Positions 1 through 4,162 of a stretch of DNA of 5,403 bases are shown in pieces. The notes under the pieces are model-generated. The model saw nothing but the letters and a program-made list of their open reading frames with translations, was not told the origin of the DNA and did not search any database. Within the stretch, counting starts at the first letter, position 1. Each line of letters begins with the position of its first letter. The stretch is taken from assembly GCA_021812735.1 (NCBI GenBank), contig JAKAMV010000706.1, positions 1-5,403 on the forward strand, written 5' to 3'. Origin of the DNA: Chloroflexota bacterium. GTDB taxonomy: Bacteria > Chloroflexota > Limnocylindria > Limnocylindrales > CSP1-4. The position numbers and the translations under genes are program-made.

Positions 1-112
1 GGGCGTGTCCGGCAACGTCCCGTTCGCGGCGGCCTACGCCACCGTGCCGGTGCTGATCATGGCCCTCTACCTCATCGTGGCGCGCCGGCTCGGCGCCTTC
101 GAAGCGCTCTAG
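1..112 (+). CDS. ABC transporter permease, PotB/YdcU-like, 3' end only
   Basis: This is the last 36 codons of a gene entering from the left edge, read from base 2 to a TAG at 110-112. The residues begin GVSGNVPFAAAYATVPV and continue through one hydrophobic stretch to a basic end, ARRLGAFEAL. A final membrane helix followed by a short cytoplasmic tail is how the first permease of spermidine/putrescine-type ABC importers (PotB, YdcU) usually finishes. The helix alone could belong to many type I permeases. The assignment rests mainly on the next gene, which starts ten bases downstream and is clearly a PotC/YdcV-type permease. The two would form the heterodimeric membrane channel of one importer. 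The ATPase and solute-binding protein are not in the window and would be expected upstream. Family assignment is fairly sure; substrate is inferred. Confidence 0.75.
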   Translation, partial: GVSGNVPFAAAYATVPVLIMALYLIVARRLGAFEAL

Positions 113-116
113 GAGG
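111..116 (+). promoter_or_regulatory. Shine-Dalgarno AGGAGG overlapping the upstream stop codon
   Basis: AGGAGG at 111-116 shares its first two bases with the TAG stop of the upstream permease and lies five bases before the GTG at 122. It fixes the start of the second permease and implies translation of both from one mRNA. Confidence 0.85.
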
Positions 117-121
117 ACGGC

Positions 122-907
122 GTGGGACGTCGGCTGGTGGGCCTCGCGACCGTCGCCGTGTTCGCGTTCCTGTACCTGCCGATCCTCACGATCTTCCTGT
201 ACAGCTTCAACGCGGACCGCGGCCAGTCTTGGCCGATCACCGACTGGACGCTCCACTGGTACGCCGACGCGGTCGCGAACCAGGACATCCTCGACGCGCT
301 GGTGCTGACGCTCCAGGCCGCGGCCAGCGCCACCGTGGTGGCCCTCGTCCTCGGCTCGCTGGCGGCGTTCGCCGTGCACCGGTTCCGGTTCTTCGGCCGC
401 GAGGCGGTGTCGTTCGTGCTGCTGCTGCCGATCGCCCTGCCGGGGATCGTGACCGGCATGGCCCTCAACGCCACCTACAACACCGCGCACATCCCGTTCA
501 GCCTCGCGACGATCATCATCGGCCACGCCACCTTCTGCGTGGTGACGGTCTACAACAACGTGGTGGCGCGCCTGCGGCGCTCGTCCCGTTCCATCGAGGA
601 GGCCTCCATGGACCTTGGCGCGGACACGTGGCAGACCTTCCGGTTCGTCACCTTGCCGGTGATCCGGACCGCGCTGCTTGCGGGCGGCCTGCTGGCCTTC
701 GCGCTCTCGTTCGACGAGGTGATCGTCACCACCTTCACCGCCGGCACGCAGCAGACCCTGCCGATCTGGATCCTCGCCAACCTGCGCCTGCCCAACCAGC
801 GACCGCTGGTGAACGTGGTGGCCGTGCTGGTGATCCTCGCCTCCGCCGTCCCCGTCTACCTCGCCCAGCGCTTGACCCGAGAGAGCGGCCCGACGGGGCG
901 GACCTAG
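122..907 (+). CDS. ABC transporter permease, PotC/YdcV-like (polyamine-type importer)
   Basis: A complete 261-residue inner-membrane permease starting at GTG, supported by an AGGAGG five bases upstream. About six membrane helices can be seen, near residues 10-27, 60-83, 95-116, 126-147, 183-206 and 230-249. The EAA loop that docks on the ATPase is at about 159-181 (EEASMDLGAD, then FRFVTLPVI), with the conserved glycine at 166. The following stretch FDEVIVTTFTAG and the later LPIWI and PVYLAQRL segments are typical of the second permease of spermidine/putrescine-family importers such as PotC and YdcV, and the length is normal for them. It pairs with the permease fragment just upstream. The substrate is likely a polyamine or similar small solute, but permease sequence does not fix it. 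A TAG at 905-907 ends the gene and a hairpin follows eleven bases later, so it is probably the last gene of its operon. Confidence 0.92.
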   Translation: MGRRLVGLATVAVFAFLYLPILTIFLYSFNADRGQSWPITDWTLHWYADAVANQDILDALVLTLQAAASATVVALVLGSLAAFAVHRFRFFGREAVSFVLLLPIALPGIVTGMALNATYNTAHIPFSLATIIIGHATFCVVTVYNNVVARLRRSSRSIEEASMDLGADTWQTFRFVTLPVIRTALLAGGLLAFALSFDEVIVTTFTAGTQQTLPIWILANLRLPNQRPLVNVVAVLVILASAVPVYLAQRLTRESGPTGRT

Positions 908-917
908 CCGACGGGTC

Positions 918-936
918 CGGCCGCAGCCAGCGGCCG
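918..936 (+). terminator. Candidate hairpin at the end of the permease operon
   Basis: CGGCCGC (918-924), a five-base loop, and GCGGCCG (930-936) form a perfect 7-bp stem beginning eleven bases after the permease stop. The bases that follow are C-rich with no T run, so this is not a classical intrinsic terminator. Its place just after the operon and before opposite-strand genes makes a termination or mRNA-stabilising role plausible. Confidence 0.4.
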
Positions 937-1018
937 CCCCCGGTGCCGCAGGCGGCGGGCTACCAGCGCCGACTGGACGCCTCGGCAGGGACGTCCACGC
1001 GACCCGCGCTCGCGGCCA

Positions 1019-1114
1019 TCACGGCCACCGCTTGGCTGTGTCGATGACCAGGACCAGGACCAGCGCCATCCAGGGGACGAGCGCCTCGGCTGCGCCCCGC
1101 ATCCGACTCCGCAT
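1019..1114 (-). CDS. Candidate small single-helix membrane protein, 31 residues
   Basis: On the minus strand an ATG at 1114-1112 is preceded by GAGGAGG (complement of 1120-1126) with a five-base spacer, one of the best Shine-Dalgarno arrangements in the window. The 31-residue product has a basic N-terminus (MRSRMRG), a hydrophobic stretch at about residues 11-24 (ALVPWMALVLVLVI), and a polar end DTAKRWP, then TGA. This is the shape of a small one-helix inner-membrane protein with the N-terminus inside. The LVLVLV part comes from three exact copies of a 6-base repeat (1046-1063), so composition could mimic a helix by chance. The same frame is open upstream to a GTG at 1216, but that extension is arginine/proline-rich and lacks comparable start signals. 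I do not recognise the protein and assign no function. The Shine-Dalgarno and an adjacent palindrome are the main reasons to take it seriously. Confidence 0.4.
   Translation of the reverse strand: MRSRMRGAAEALVPWMALVLVLVIDTAKRWP
1046..1063. repeat. Three tandem copies of GACCAG
   Basis: GACCAG occurs three times without interruption. On the minus strand it encodes the alternating Leu-Val part of the candidate small membrane protein. Such short repeats can slip, so length variation between strains is possible. Confidence 0.8.
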
Positions 1115-1125
1115 GGGTGCCTCCT

Positions 1126-1143
1126 CGCCCGGCATGCCGGGCG
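1126..1143. promoter_or_regulatory. 18-bp perfect palindrome CGCCCGGCATGCCGGGCG
   Basis: The 18 bases equal their own reverse complement. As RNA they would give a 7-bp G/C stem with a CATG loop. The element directly abuts the GAGGAGG of the minus-strand small ORF, sharing base 1126. It could be a dimeric-repressor operator or a hairpin masking the ribosome site. No regulator is identified, and G/C palindromes are not rare in such DNA. Confidence 0.4.
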
Positions 1144-1183
1144 GAGCTGCCGCGGGCGATCGCTCTTCGGGTGCCCTCGACCT

Positions 1184-1195
1184 GGTCCGCGGACC
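1184..1195. repeat. 12-bp perfect palindrome GGTCCGCGGACC
   Basis: A second perfect palindrome within the gene-poor region, 41 bases from the 18-bp one and with an unrelated core. It may be chance in such GC-rich sequence. It is noted because it lies upstream of the minus-strand small ORF, where a promoter or operator would be expected. Confidence 0.3.
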
Positions 1196-1282
1196 GCGGA
1201 GCCTACGCGGGCGCACTTAGCGGCGGCTTACGCGCGGCGGTTGGGCGTGCGCGGGGCTGACCGACGGCGACACCGACGGCGA

Positions 1283-1308
1283 TCGGGCACCCGCGCGATG
1301 GTGCCCGA
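1283..1308 (-). terminator. Candidate terminator hairpin downstream of the YHS gene
   Basis: TCGGGCACC (1283-1291), an eight-base loop and GGTGCCCGA (1300-1308) form a perfect 9-bp stem. On the minus strand it begins 30 bases after the TGA of the YHS gene. No clear T run follows, so it is a strong hairpin in terminator position rather than a canonical intrinsic terminator. If it terminates, the small ORF further along the minus strand would need its own promoter. Confidence 0.45.
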
Positions 1309-1338
1309 GGCGGAGGCGCCCGCTCGGCGAGGCGAGGA

Positions 1339-1512
1339 TCACATCCCCTGCGGCGTGAAGTTCGGGTCGAGGTACTTGTCCGGGTCGTCCTTGAACTCCA
1401 GCAGGCAGCCCTTCCCGCAGAACCAGTAGGTCTCTCCGTCGTGCTCGAGCGACAGCTGGGACTTCTCCGTGTCCACGTCCATGCCGCAGACGGGGTCCTT
1501 CACGATGGCCAT
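1339..1512 (-). CDS. YHS-domain metal-binding protein, 57 residues
   Basis: A complete small gene on the minus strand from ATG at 1512-1510 to TGA at 1341-1339, with GAGGAG (complement of 1522-1527) nine bases before the start. The protein begins MAIVKDPVCGMDVD, then has YWFCGKGCLLEF at about residues 29-40 and DPDKYLD at about 43-49. The DPVCGM motif, the aromatic-F-C-xx-x-C segment and the ending EFxxDPxKYL define the YHS domain, a short cysteine-containing fold also found in copper P-type ATPases, where it is thought to bind metal. Candidate ligands are C9, C32 and C36. No helix or signal peptide is present, so it is a free-standing cytoplasmic YHS protein, possibly a metal chaperone or sensor. 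It is transcribed divergently from the DksA/TraR-type gene across 91 bases. Function beyond metal binding is inference. Confidence 0.93.
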   Translation of the reverse strand: MAIVKDPVCGMDVDTEKSQLSLEHDGETYWFCGKGCLLEFKDDPDKYLDPNFTPQGM

Positions 1513-1591
1513 GGTCGAATGCTCCTCGGTTGCCGGCTTTGAGGACGCCCGCCCGGCGCGCGGGTGCCCCCGAGGCTACCCCAGGCGGGAG

Positions 1592-1597
1592 TACGAT
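1592..1597 (+). promoter_or_regulatory. Leaderless-type -10 element TACGAT before the DksA/TraR gene
   Basis: TACGAT fits the TANNNT -10 form and ends six bases before the ATG at 1604, so transcription would be expected to start at or next to the A of the start codon. This is the usual geometry of leaderless promoters in high-GC bacteria. No good -35 hexamer is visible about 17 bases upstream. The nearest Shine-Dalgarno-like purines (GGGAG, 1587-1591) are twelve bases from the ATG and lie upstream of the -10 element, so they would not be in the mRNA. Confidence 0.5.
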
Positions 1598-1603
1598 GCG
1601 CGC

Positions 1604-1954
1604 ATGGACCCCGCACACTTGGAGAGAGTCCGTGCTGCCCTGCTCGACGAGCGGGCACGCCTCCAGGCCGAGCTGCGCGAGATGACGATCGACGCGCCCG
1701 ACCCGATGACCTATGGGTCGCAGGCGGCCGCGGCGAGCCAGGTCTTCGCCCAGCAGCGCGATCTCGCCCTGCGGGAGCACGACGAGCAGTTGATCGCCAG
1801 CGTGGACGGGGCGCTCGCCCGCCTCGACGCGGGCACGTAGGGCGGCTGCATCACCTGCGGCGAGCCGATCGCGCCCGAGCGCCTGGAGGCCCTGCCAGCG
1901 GCCGCCCACTGCATCGAGTGCCAGAAGAAGGCGAACCTCGGGCGGCATCGGTGA
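1604..1954 (+). pseudogene. DksA/TraR-type zinc-finger gene interrupted by an in-frame TAG
   Basis: From ATG at 1604 the frame encodes 78 residues: a charged helical N-terminal half (MDPAHLERVRAALLDERARL and onward) and QQRDLALREHDEQL, which match the coiled-coil part of the DksA/TraR family, ending LARLDAGT. A TAG at 1838-1840 follows. The same frame then continues GGCITCGEPIAPERLEALP, a second CIEC pair and QKK, to TGA at 1952-1954. Read across the TAG, this is a complete family member of about 116 residues with a C4 zinc finger (CITC and CIEC). Family members commonly have Tyr where the TAG sits (GTYGxCxxCG), so one base change TAC to TAG explains it. Intact, it would bind RNA polymerase and modulate transcription. 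As read, only the finger-less half is made, unless the TAG is read through or is a sequence error. Three other genes here end in TAG, so TAG works as stop in this genome. Confidence 0.85.
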
Positions 1955-2964
1955 ACGGCGGCGCCGTCGACGACGCGACGCGCCTGGTCACGATCGACGA
2001 CATCCGCGCGGCGGCGCGGGTCCTCGCGGGCGTCGCCCTCCACACGCCGCTCGTGCCGTTCGGGGCGTCCGGGCGACGCCAGTGGCTCAAGGCCGAGTCA
2101 CTGCAGCCGATCGGTGCGTTCAAGCTGCGCGGCGCCTACCACGCCGCCGCGGTTCTTCCGGCGGACGAGCGCGCGCGCGGCCTCATCACCTACTCGTCGG
2201 GCAACCACGCCCAGGGCGTGGCGCGGGCAGCGAGGCTGTTCGGCGTCCCGGCGGTCATCGTCATGCCCTCCGACGCGCCGCCGCTCAAGAAGGCCCGGGT
2301 CGAGGCCGACGGCGCCGAGGTCGTGGTCGTGGGCACGGCCTCGGACGAGCGCCGGCGAGTGGCCGAACAGATCGCCGCCGAGCGGGGGCTCGCGATCATT
2401 CCGCCCTTCGACGACCGCCGGATCGTGGCCGGGCAAGGCACCTGCGGCCTGGAGATCGCCGAGGACGTGCCCGACGTCGCGGCCGTGCTCGTGCCGGTGG
2501 GCGGCGGCGGCCTGGCCGGCGGCGTGGCGGCGGCGGTCCGGGCGCTGGCGCCGCGGGCGAGGGTCATCGGCGTCGAGCCCGAGTTGGCGGCCGACGCGCG
2601 GGAATCGCTCGAGGCCGGGCAGATCGTCCGCTGGGAGGCAGAGCGGGTCCGCCGAACGATCGCGGACGGGACGCGAACTCAGTCGATCGGTCGGCTCAAC
2701 TTCGCCCACCTCTCGGCCCAGATGGAGCGGATCGTGACGGTGACCGAGGCGGAGATCGCCGCAGCGGTTCGCCTCGCCGCCGAGGAGGCGCGCCTGGTGG
2801 TGGAGCCGTCGGGCGCCCTGCCGGTGGCCGCGATGCGGTTCCACGCGGCGGAGCTGCGGCTCGACCCCGCCGACGGACCCGTCGTGGGCGTGGTGTCGGG
2901 CGGCAATGTGGACCCGGATCGCTACCTCGAGTATCTGGCCACGCCGGTGCCCGCCGAGGGCTGA
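1951..2964 (+). CDS. PLP-dependent threonine/serine dehydratase (catabolic type, no ACT domain)
   Basis: A 337-residue fold-type II PLP enzyme. The GTG start at 1951 overlaps the distal TGA of the DksA/TraR frame (GTGA) and is the only reasonable start. GGGCGG at 1940-1945 is a weak ribosome site, so coupled translation is likely. Visible motifs: PIGAFKLRGAY around the PLP lysine K58 (Ala replaces the commoner Ser before FK, which the family tolerates), SSGNHAQG at 82-89 for the substrate carboxylate, GGGGLAGG at 184-191 holding the PLP phosphate, EPSGA at 285-289 and SGGN at 316-319 near the PLP ring nitrogen. The length fits TdcB-type threonine dehydratases and serine racemases. The C-terminal regulatory domain of biosynthetic IlvA is absent, so isoleucine feedback is not expected. 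The probable reaction is L-threonine to 2-oxobutanoate plus ammonia, or the serine equivalent. Serine racemase or hydroxyaspartate dehydratase activity cannot be excluded. It is cytoplasmic, and a stem-loop follows. Confidence 0.92.
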   Translation: MNGGAVDDATRLVTIDDIRAAARVLAGVALHTPLVPFGASGRRQWLKAESLQPIGAFKLRGAYHAAAVLPADERARGLITYSSGNHAQGVARAARLFGVPAVIVMPSDAPPLKKARVEADGAEVVVVGTASDERRRVAEQIAAERGLAIIPPFDDRRIVAGQGTCGLEIAEDVPDVAAVLVPVGGGGLAGGVAAAVRALAPRARVIGVEPELAADARESLEAGQIVRWEAERVRRTIADGTRTQSIGRLNFAHLSAQMERIVTVTEAEIAAAVRLAAEEARLVVEPSGALPVAAMRFHAAELRLDPADGPVVGVVSGGNVDPDRYLEYLATPVPAEG

Positions 2965-2966
2965 CG

Positions 2967-2981
2967 GCCCCGGCACGGGGC
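2967..2981 (+). repeat. Short hairpin just after the dehydratase stop
   Basis: GCCCCG, a three-base loop GCA, and CGGGGC form a perfect 6-bp stem starting two bases after the TGA. There is no T tract. It may stabilise the mRNA end or assist the larger stem-loop downstream. Confidence 0.35.
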
Positions 2982-3001
2982 GGCCATCGATCCAGCCGTC
3001 G

Positions 3002-3033
3002 CGACGGCACGCCCTCCGAGGGCGGCGCCGTCG
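3002..3033 (+). terminator. Candidate two-part stem-loop after the dehydratase gene
   Basis: CGACGGC (3002-3008) pairs with GCCGTCG (3027-3033), and inside it GCCCT (3011-3015) pairs with AGGGC (3019-3023) around a CCG loop. The two stems are separated by a small internal loop, AC against GGC. This gives twelve base pairs in total, 37 bases past the stop. No T run follows, so termination by this hairpin is an inference from its position between the dehydratase and the oxidase gene. Confidence 0.4.
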
Positions 3034-3111
3034 GGCCGCTGATCCGCCTCGCACGTGGGCGCCCGTGTCGCGGTCGACGGCACGCGTCCCACGCGGCGGG
3101 CCGCGCGGCAT

Positions 3112-3125
3112 GGCCTGGCCAGGCC
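3112..3125. promoter_or_regulatory. 14-bp perfect palindrome GGCCTGGCCAGGCC upstream of subunit III
   Basis: A perfect palindrome about 30 bases upstream of a -10-like TATCAT and 98 bases before the oxidase gene start. Its position would suit an operator or activator site. No matching second site was found in the window, so the call is tentative. Confidence 0.3.
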
Positions 3126-3153
3126 GTTGGACCCCCATCTGCCGGTGGCCGTC

Positions 3154-3159
3154 TATCAT
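3154..3159 (+). promoter_or_regulatory. -10-like TATCAT upstream of cytochrome oxidase subunit III
   Basis: TATCAT matches five of six bases of the sigma-70 -10 consensus and is one of the few A/T-containing hexamers in this intergenic region. TTGGAC at 3127-3132 is the only -35-like word near it but is 21 bases away, which is too far for a standard promoter. If used, the leader would be roughly 55-60 bases. The rest of 2965-3222 holds hairpins and no gene. Confidence 0.3.
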
Positions 3160-3222
3160 GGGCGCCGGATCGCGGCCCTGGACCAGCGGACTGGCGGGCG
3201 ACCGATCGCACGAGAGGTGACG

Positions 3223-3900
3223 ATGAGCGCCGACGCCGCCGCCATGCCCGCCGTGGCGAGACGCGCGCAGACGGGACGCCACACCGCCCGCGGGCTGGGG
3301 AACCCGGTCCTGGGCATGCTCCTGTTCATCACCTCGGAGGTGATGTTCTTCGCCGGGCTGTTCGCCGCCTACTTCTCCATTCGGGCCGCCCACACGGAGG
3401 TCATCAACGGCGTCACGACCCAGGTCTGGCCGCCCACCGCGGACGTCGGCATTCTCAACCCGTGGCGCCTGACAACCGAATCGGGGGCGCCCAATGTCAT
3501 CGTCCTCGCGACCGCCATCCTGATCGTGTCGTCGTTCGTCTGCCAGTGGGGCGTGAGGGCGATCCGGCGCGGCGACCAGCGCACCTTCGTCCGGGCCATG
3601 AGCCTCACGCTCGTGATGGGCGTCGTCTTCCTGCTGCTCCAGGCATACGACTACAGCGTCCTGATGAGCGAGGGCCTGACGATGAGCTCCGGCCTGTTCG
3701 GGTCCACGTACTTCACCCTGACGGGCTTCCACGGGCTCCACGTCCTGGGCGGCGCCCTGATGCTCGCCCTGGTGGTCTACCGGGGCCGCGCTCGGCAGTT
3801 CAACGCCCGGCGCCATGACATGGTCGAGGCGGTGTCGCTGTACTGGCACTTCGTCGACGTCGTCTGGGTCGTCCTGTTCTCGGTGCTGTACCTGGTGTAG
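3223..3900 (+). CDS. ctaE: Cytochrome c oxidase subunit III (heme-copper oxidase)
   Basis: A 225-residue membrane protein starting at ATG 3223, chosen because GAGGTGA at 3214-3220 is well placed. The frame stays open upstream to a GTG at 3055, but that part is arginine-rich and has no ribosome site. Five helices are visible, at about 28-52, 91-112, 125-142, 160-186 and 204-225, the short bacterial form of subunit III. Family signatures include TSEVMFFAGLF (38-47, with the conserved acidic E39), YFTLTGFHGLHVLGG (163-177) and YWHFVDVVWVVLF (207-219). The subunit sits beside the catalytic subunit in the inner membrane and helps sustain proton uptake and enzyme lifetime in aerobic respiration. 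Subunits I and II are not in the window, so this gene stands apart with 258 bases before it and about 260 after. A quinol-oxidase or NO-reductase-associated subunit III-like protein is possible but less likely. Confidence 0.93.
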   Translation: MSADAAAMPAVARRAQTGRHTARGLGNPVLGMLLFITSEVMFFAGLFAAYFSIRAAHTEVINGVTTQVWPPTADVGILNPWRLTTESGAPNVIVLATAILIVSSFVCQWGVRAIRRGDQRTFVRAMSLTLVMGVVFLLLQAYDYSVLMSEGLTMSSGLFGSTYFTLTGFHGLHVLGGALMLALVVYRGRARQFNARRHDMVEAVSLYWHFVDVVWVVLFSVLYLV

Positions 3901-3971
3901 CGCGGGCGTGCTCGCGAGGGCCGTCCACGTGCAGGCGTCCACCCCGCTCCGGTTCGCGCCCGACGGCCCGT

Positions 3972-4000
3972 TCGACAACCGCAGCAACCTTCCCCACAAT
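3972..4000 (+). promoter_or_regulatory. Candidate sigma-70 promoter TCGACA-17-CACAAT
   Basis: TCGACA (3972-3977) matches five of six -35 bases and CACAAT (3995-4000) four of six -10 bases, separated by exactly 17 bases. Transcription would begin near 4007 and give a leader of about 155 bases to the thioredoxin lipoprotein. It is the best-spaced two-box promoter I see in the window, though similarity alone does not prove use. Confidence 0.4.
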
Positions 4001-4055
4001 CAGGAGATCCGCGACACGACCCGCAGGGAGCAGCCCGCCGGCGATCCGCCACCGG

Positions 4056-4094
4056 GCCCGCGTCATGGCCTGCGAGGTCCCGGTCCCCGCGGGC
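4056..4094 (+). repeat. Inverted repeat in the leader of the lipoprotein gene
   Basis: GCCCGCG (4056-4062) and CGCGGGC (4088-4094) can pair over a 25-base loop. They fall within the leader that would be made from the candidate promoter upstream. The loop is long and the arms are pure G/C, so chance is a real alternative. Confidence 0.25.
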
Positions 4095-4125
4095 AGTCCC
4101 CTTCCAGCCGTGCGGTCACCCGGCG

Positions 4126-4152
4126 ATGAAGGGGCCGCTGACCGCCAAGTAG
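4126..4152 (+). other. Eight-codon ORF MKGPLTAK directly before the lipoprotein gene
   Basis: ATG at 4126 opens an eight-residue frame that ends at TAG 4150-4152, eleven bases before the presumed start of the thioredoxin lipoprotein. No Shine-Dalgarno precedes it. It could be a leader peptide. It could also be the true N-terminus of the lipoprotein if the ribosome (or a sequence error) skips one base at AAG-T-AGG, which would join it to the KRAIRRLRIL signal-peptide frame. It may equally be chance. Confidence 0.3.
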
Positions 4153-4162
4153 GAAACGAGCC

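Larger units (their letters stand above)
908..1338. other. Gene-poor, palindrome-rich region between permease and YHS gene
   Basis: This 431-base stretch has no large convincing gene. It contains a hairpin after the permease, a candidate 31-residue ORF on the minus strand (1019-1114), an 18-bp perfect palindrome (1126-1143), a 12-bp palindrome GGTCCGCGGACC (1184-1195), GCGATCGC (1156-1163), and a 9-bp-stem hairpin (1283-1308) downstream of the YHS gene. CCGACGGCGA occurs twice close together around 1261-1283. I see no tRNA, no CRISPR-like spacing and no transposase remnant. Longer frames across the region read as arginine/proline/alanine-rich shadow translations. Confidence 0.6.
3901..4162. 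other. Intergenic region between subunit III and the thioredoxin lipoprotein
   Basis: No large gene is supported here. It holds a weak hairpin right after the subunit III stop (about 3901-3916, with one G-T pair), a candidate promoter (3972-4000), a 7-bp inverted repeat with a long loop (4056-4062 with 4088-4094), and an eight-codon ORF (4126-4152). A minus-strand frame crosses it, but its translation has no recognisable domain and it overlaps real genes on both sides. No tRNA fold was found. Confidence 0.5.

Noticed and set aside
229..1047. A 272-residue plus-strand frame overlapping the permease
   Set aside because: Its translation is Arg/Pro/Ala-rich and lacks membrane helices. The permease frame has helices and an EAA loop.
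1156..1163. GCGATCGC, which resembles the cyanobacterial HIP1 repeat
   Set aside because: It appears as a single 8-bp palindrome in GC-rich DNA and nothing else here suggests a cyanobacterium, so it is probably chance.
1469..1603. Upstream start for the DksA/TraR gene at ATG 1469
   Set aside because: That extension lies antisense to the YHS gene and its promoter region, and family members start close to the ATG at 1604.
1838..1840. Genome-wide reassignment of TAG as a sense codon
   Set aside because: TAG ends both permeases and subunit III at sensible family lengths, so TAG acts as a normal stop in this genome.
1217..1948. A 243-residue minus-strand frame across the YHS gene and DksA/TraR region
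   Set aside because: It reads the YHS gene one base out of frame and is antisense to the DksA/TraR gene. The true YHS frame has all family motifs and its own Shine-Dalgarno.
3055..3222. N-terminal extension of subunit III from GTG 3055
   Set aside because: The extension is Arg-rich, unlike any subunit III N-terminus, and has no ribosome site. ATG 3223 has a good GAGGTGA.
2082..3818. A 578-residue plus-strand frame overlapping the dehydratase and subunit III
   Set aside because: The product is almost entirely Arg/Gly/Pro/Ala and is out of frame with clear PLP-enzyme and oxidase motifs, so it is a shadow frame.
3965..3985. GTTCGAC resembling a tRNA T-loop
   Set aside because: The flanking bases do not form a T stem, and no acceptor or anticodon arm can be drawn around it.
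2098..3999. A 633-residue open frame on the minus strand opposite the dehydratase and subunit III genes
   Set aside because: It is rich in Arg, His, Gly and Asp with no recognisable domain and runs antisense to two well-supported genes. Long antisense frames are expected opposite high-GC coding sequence.
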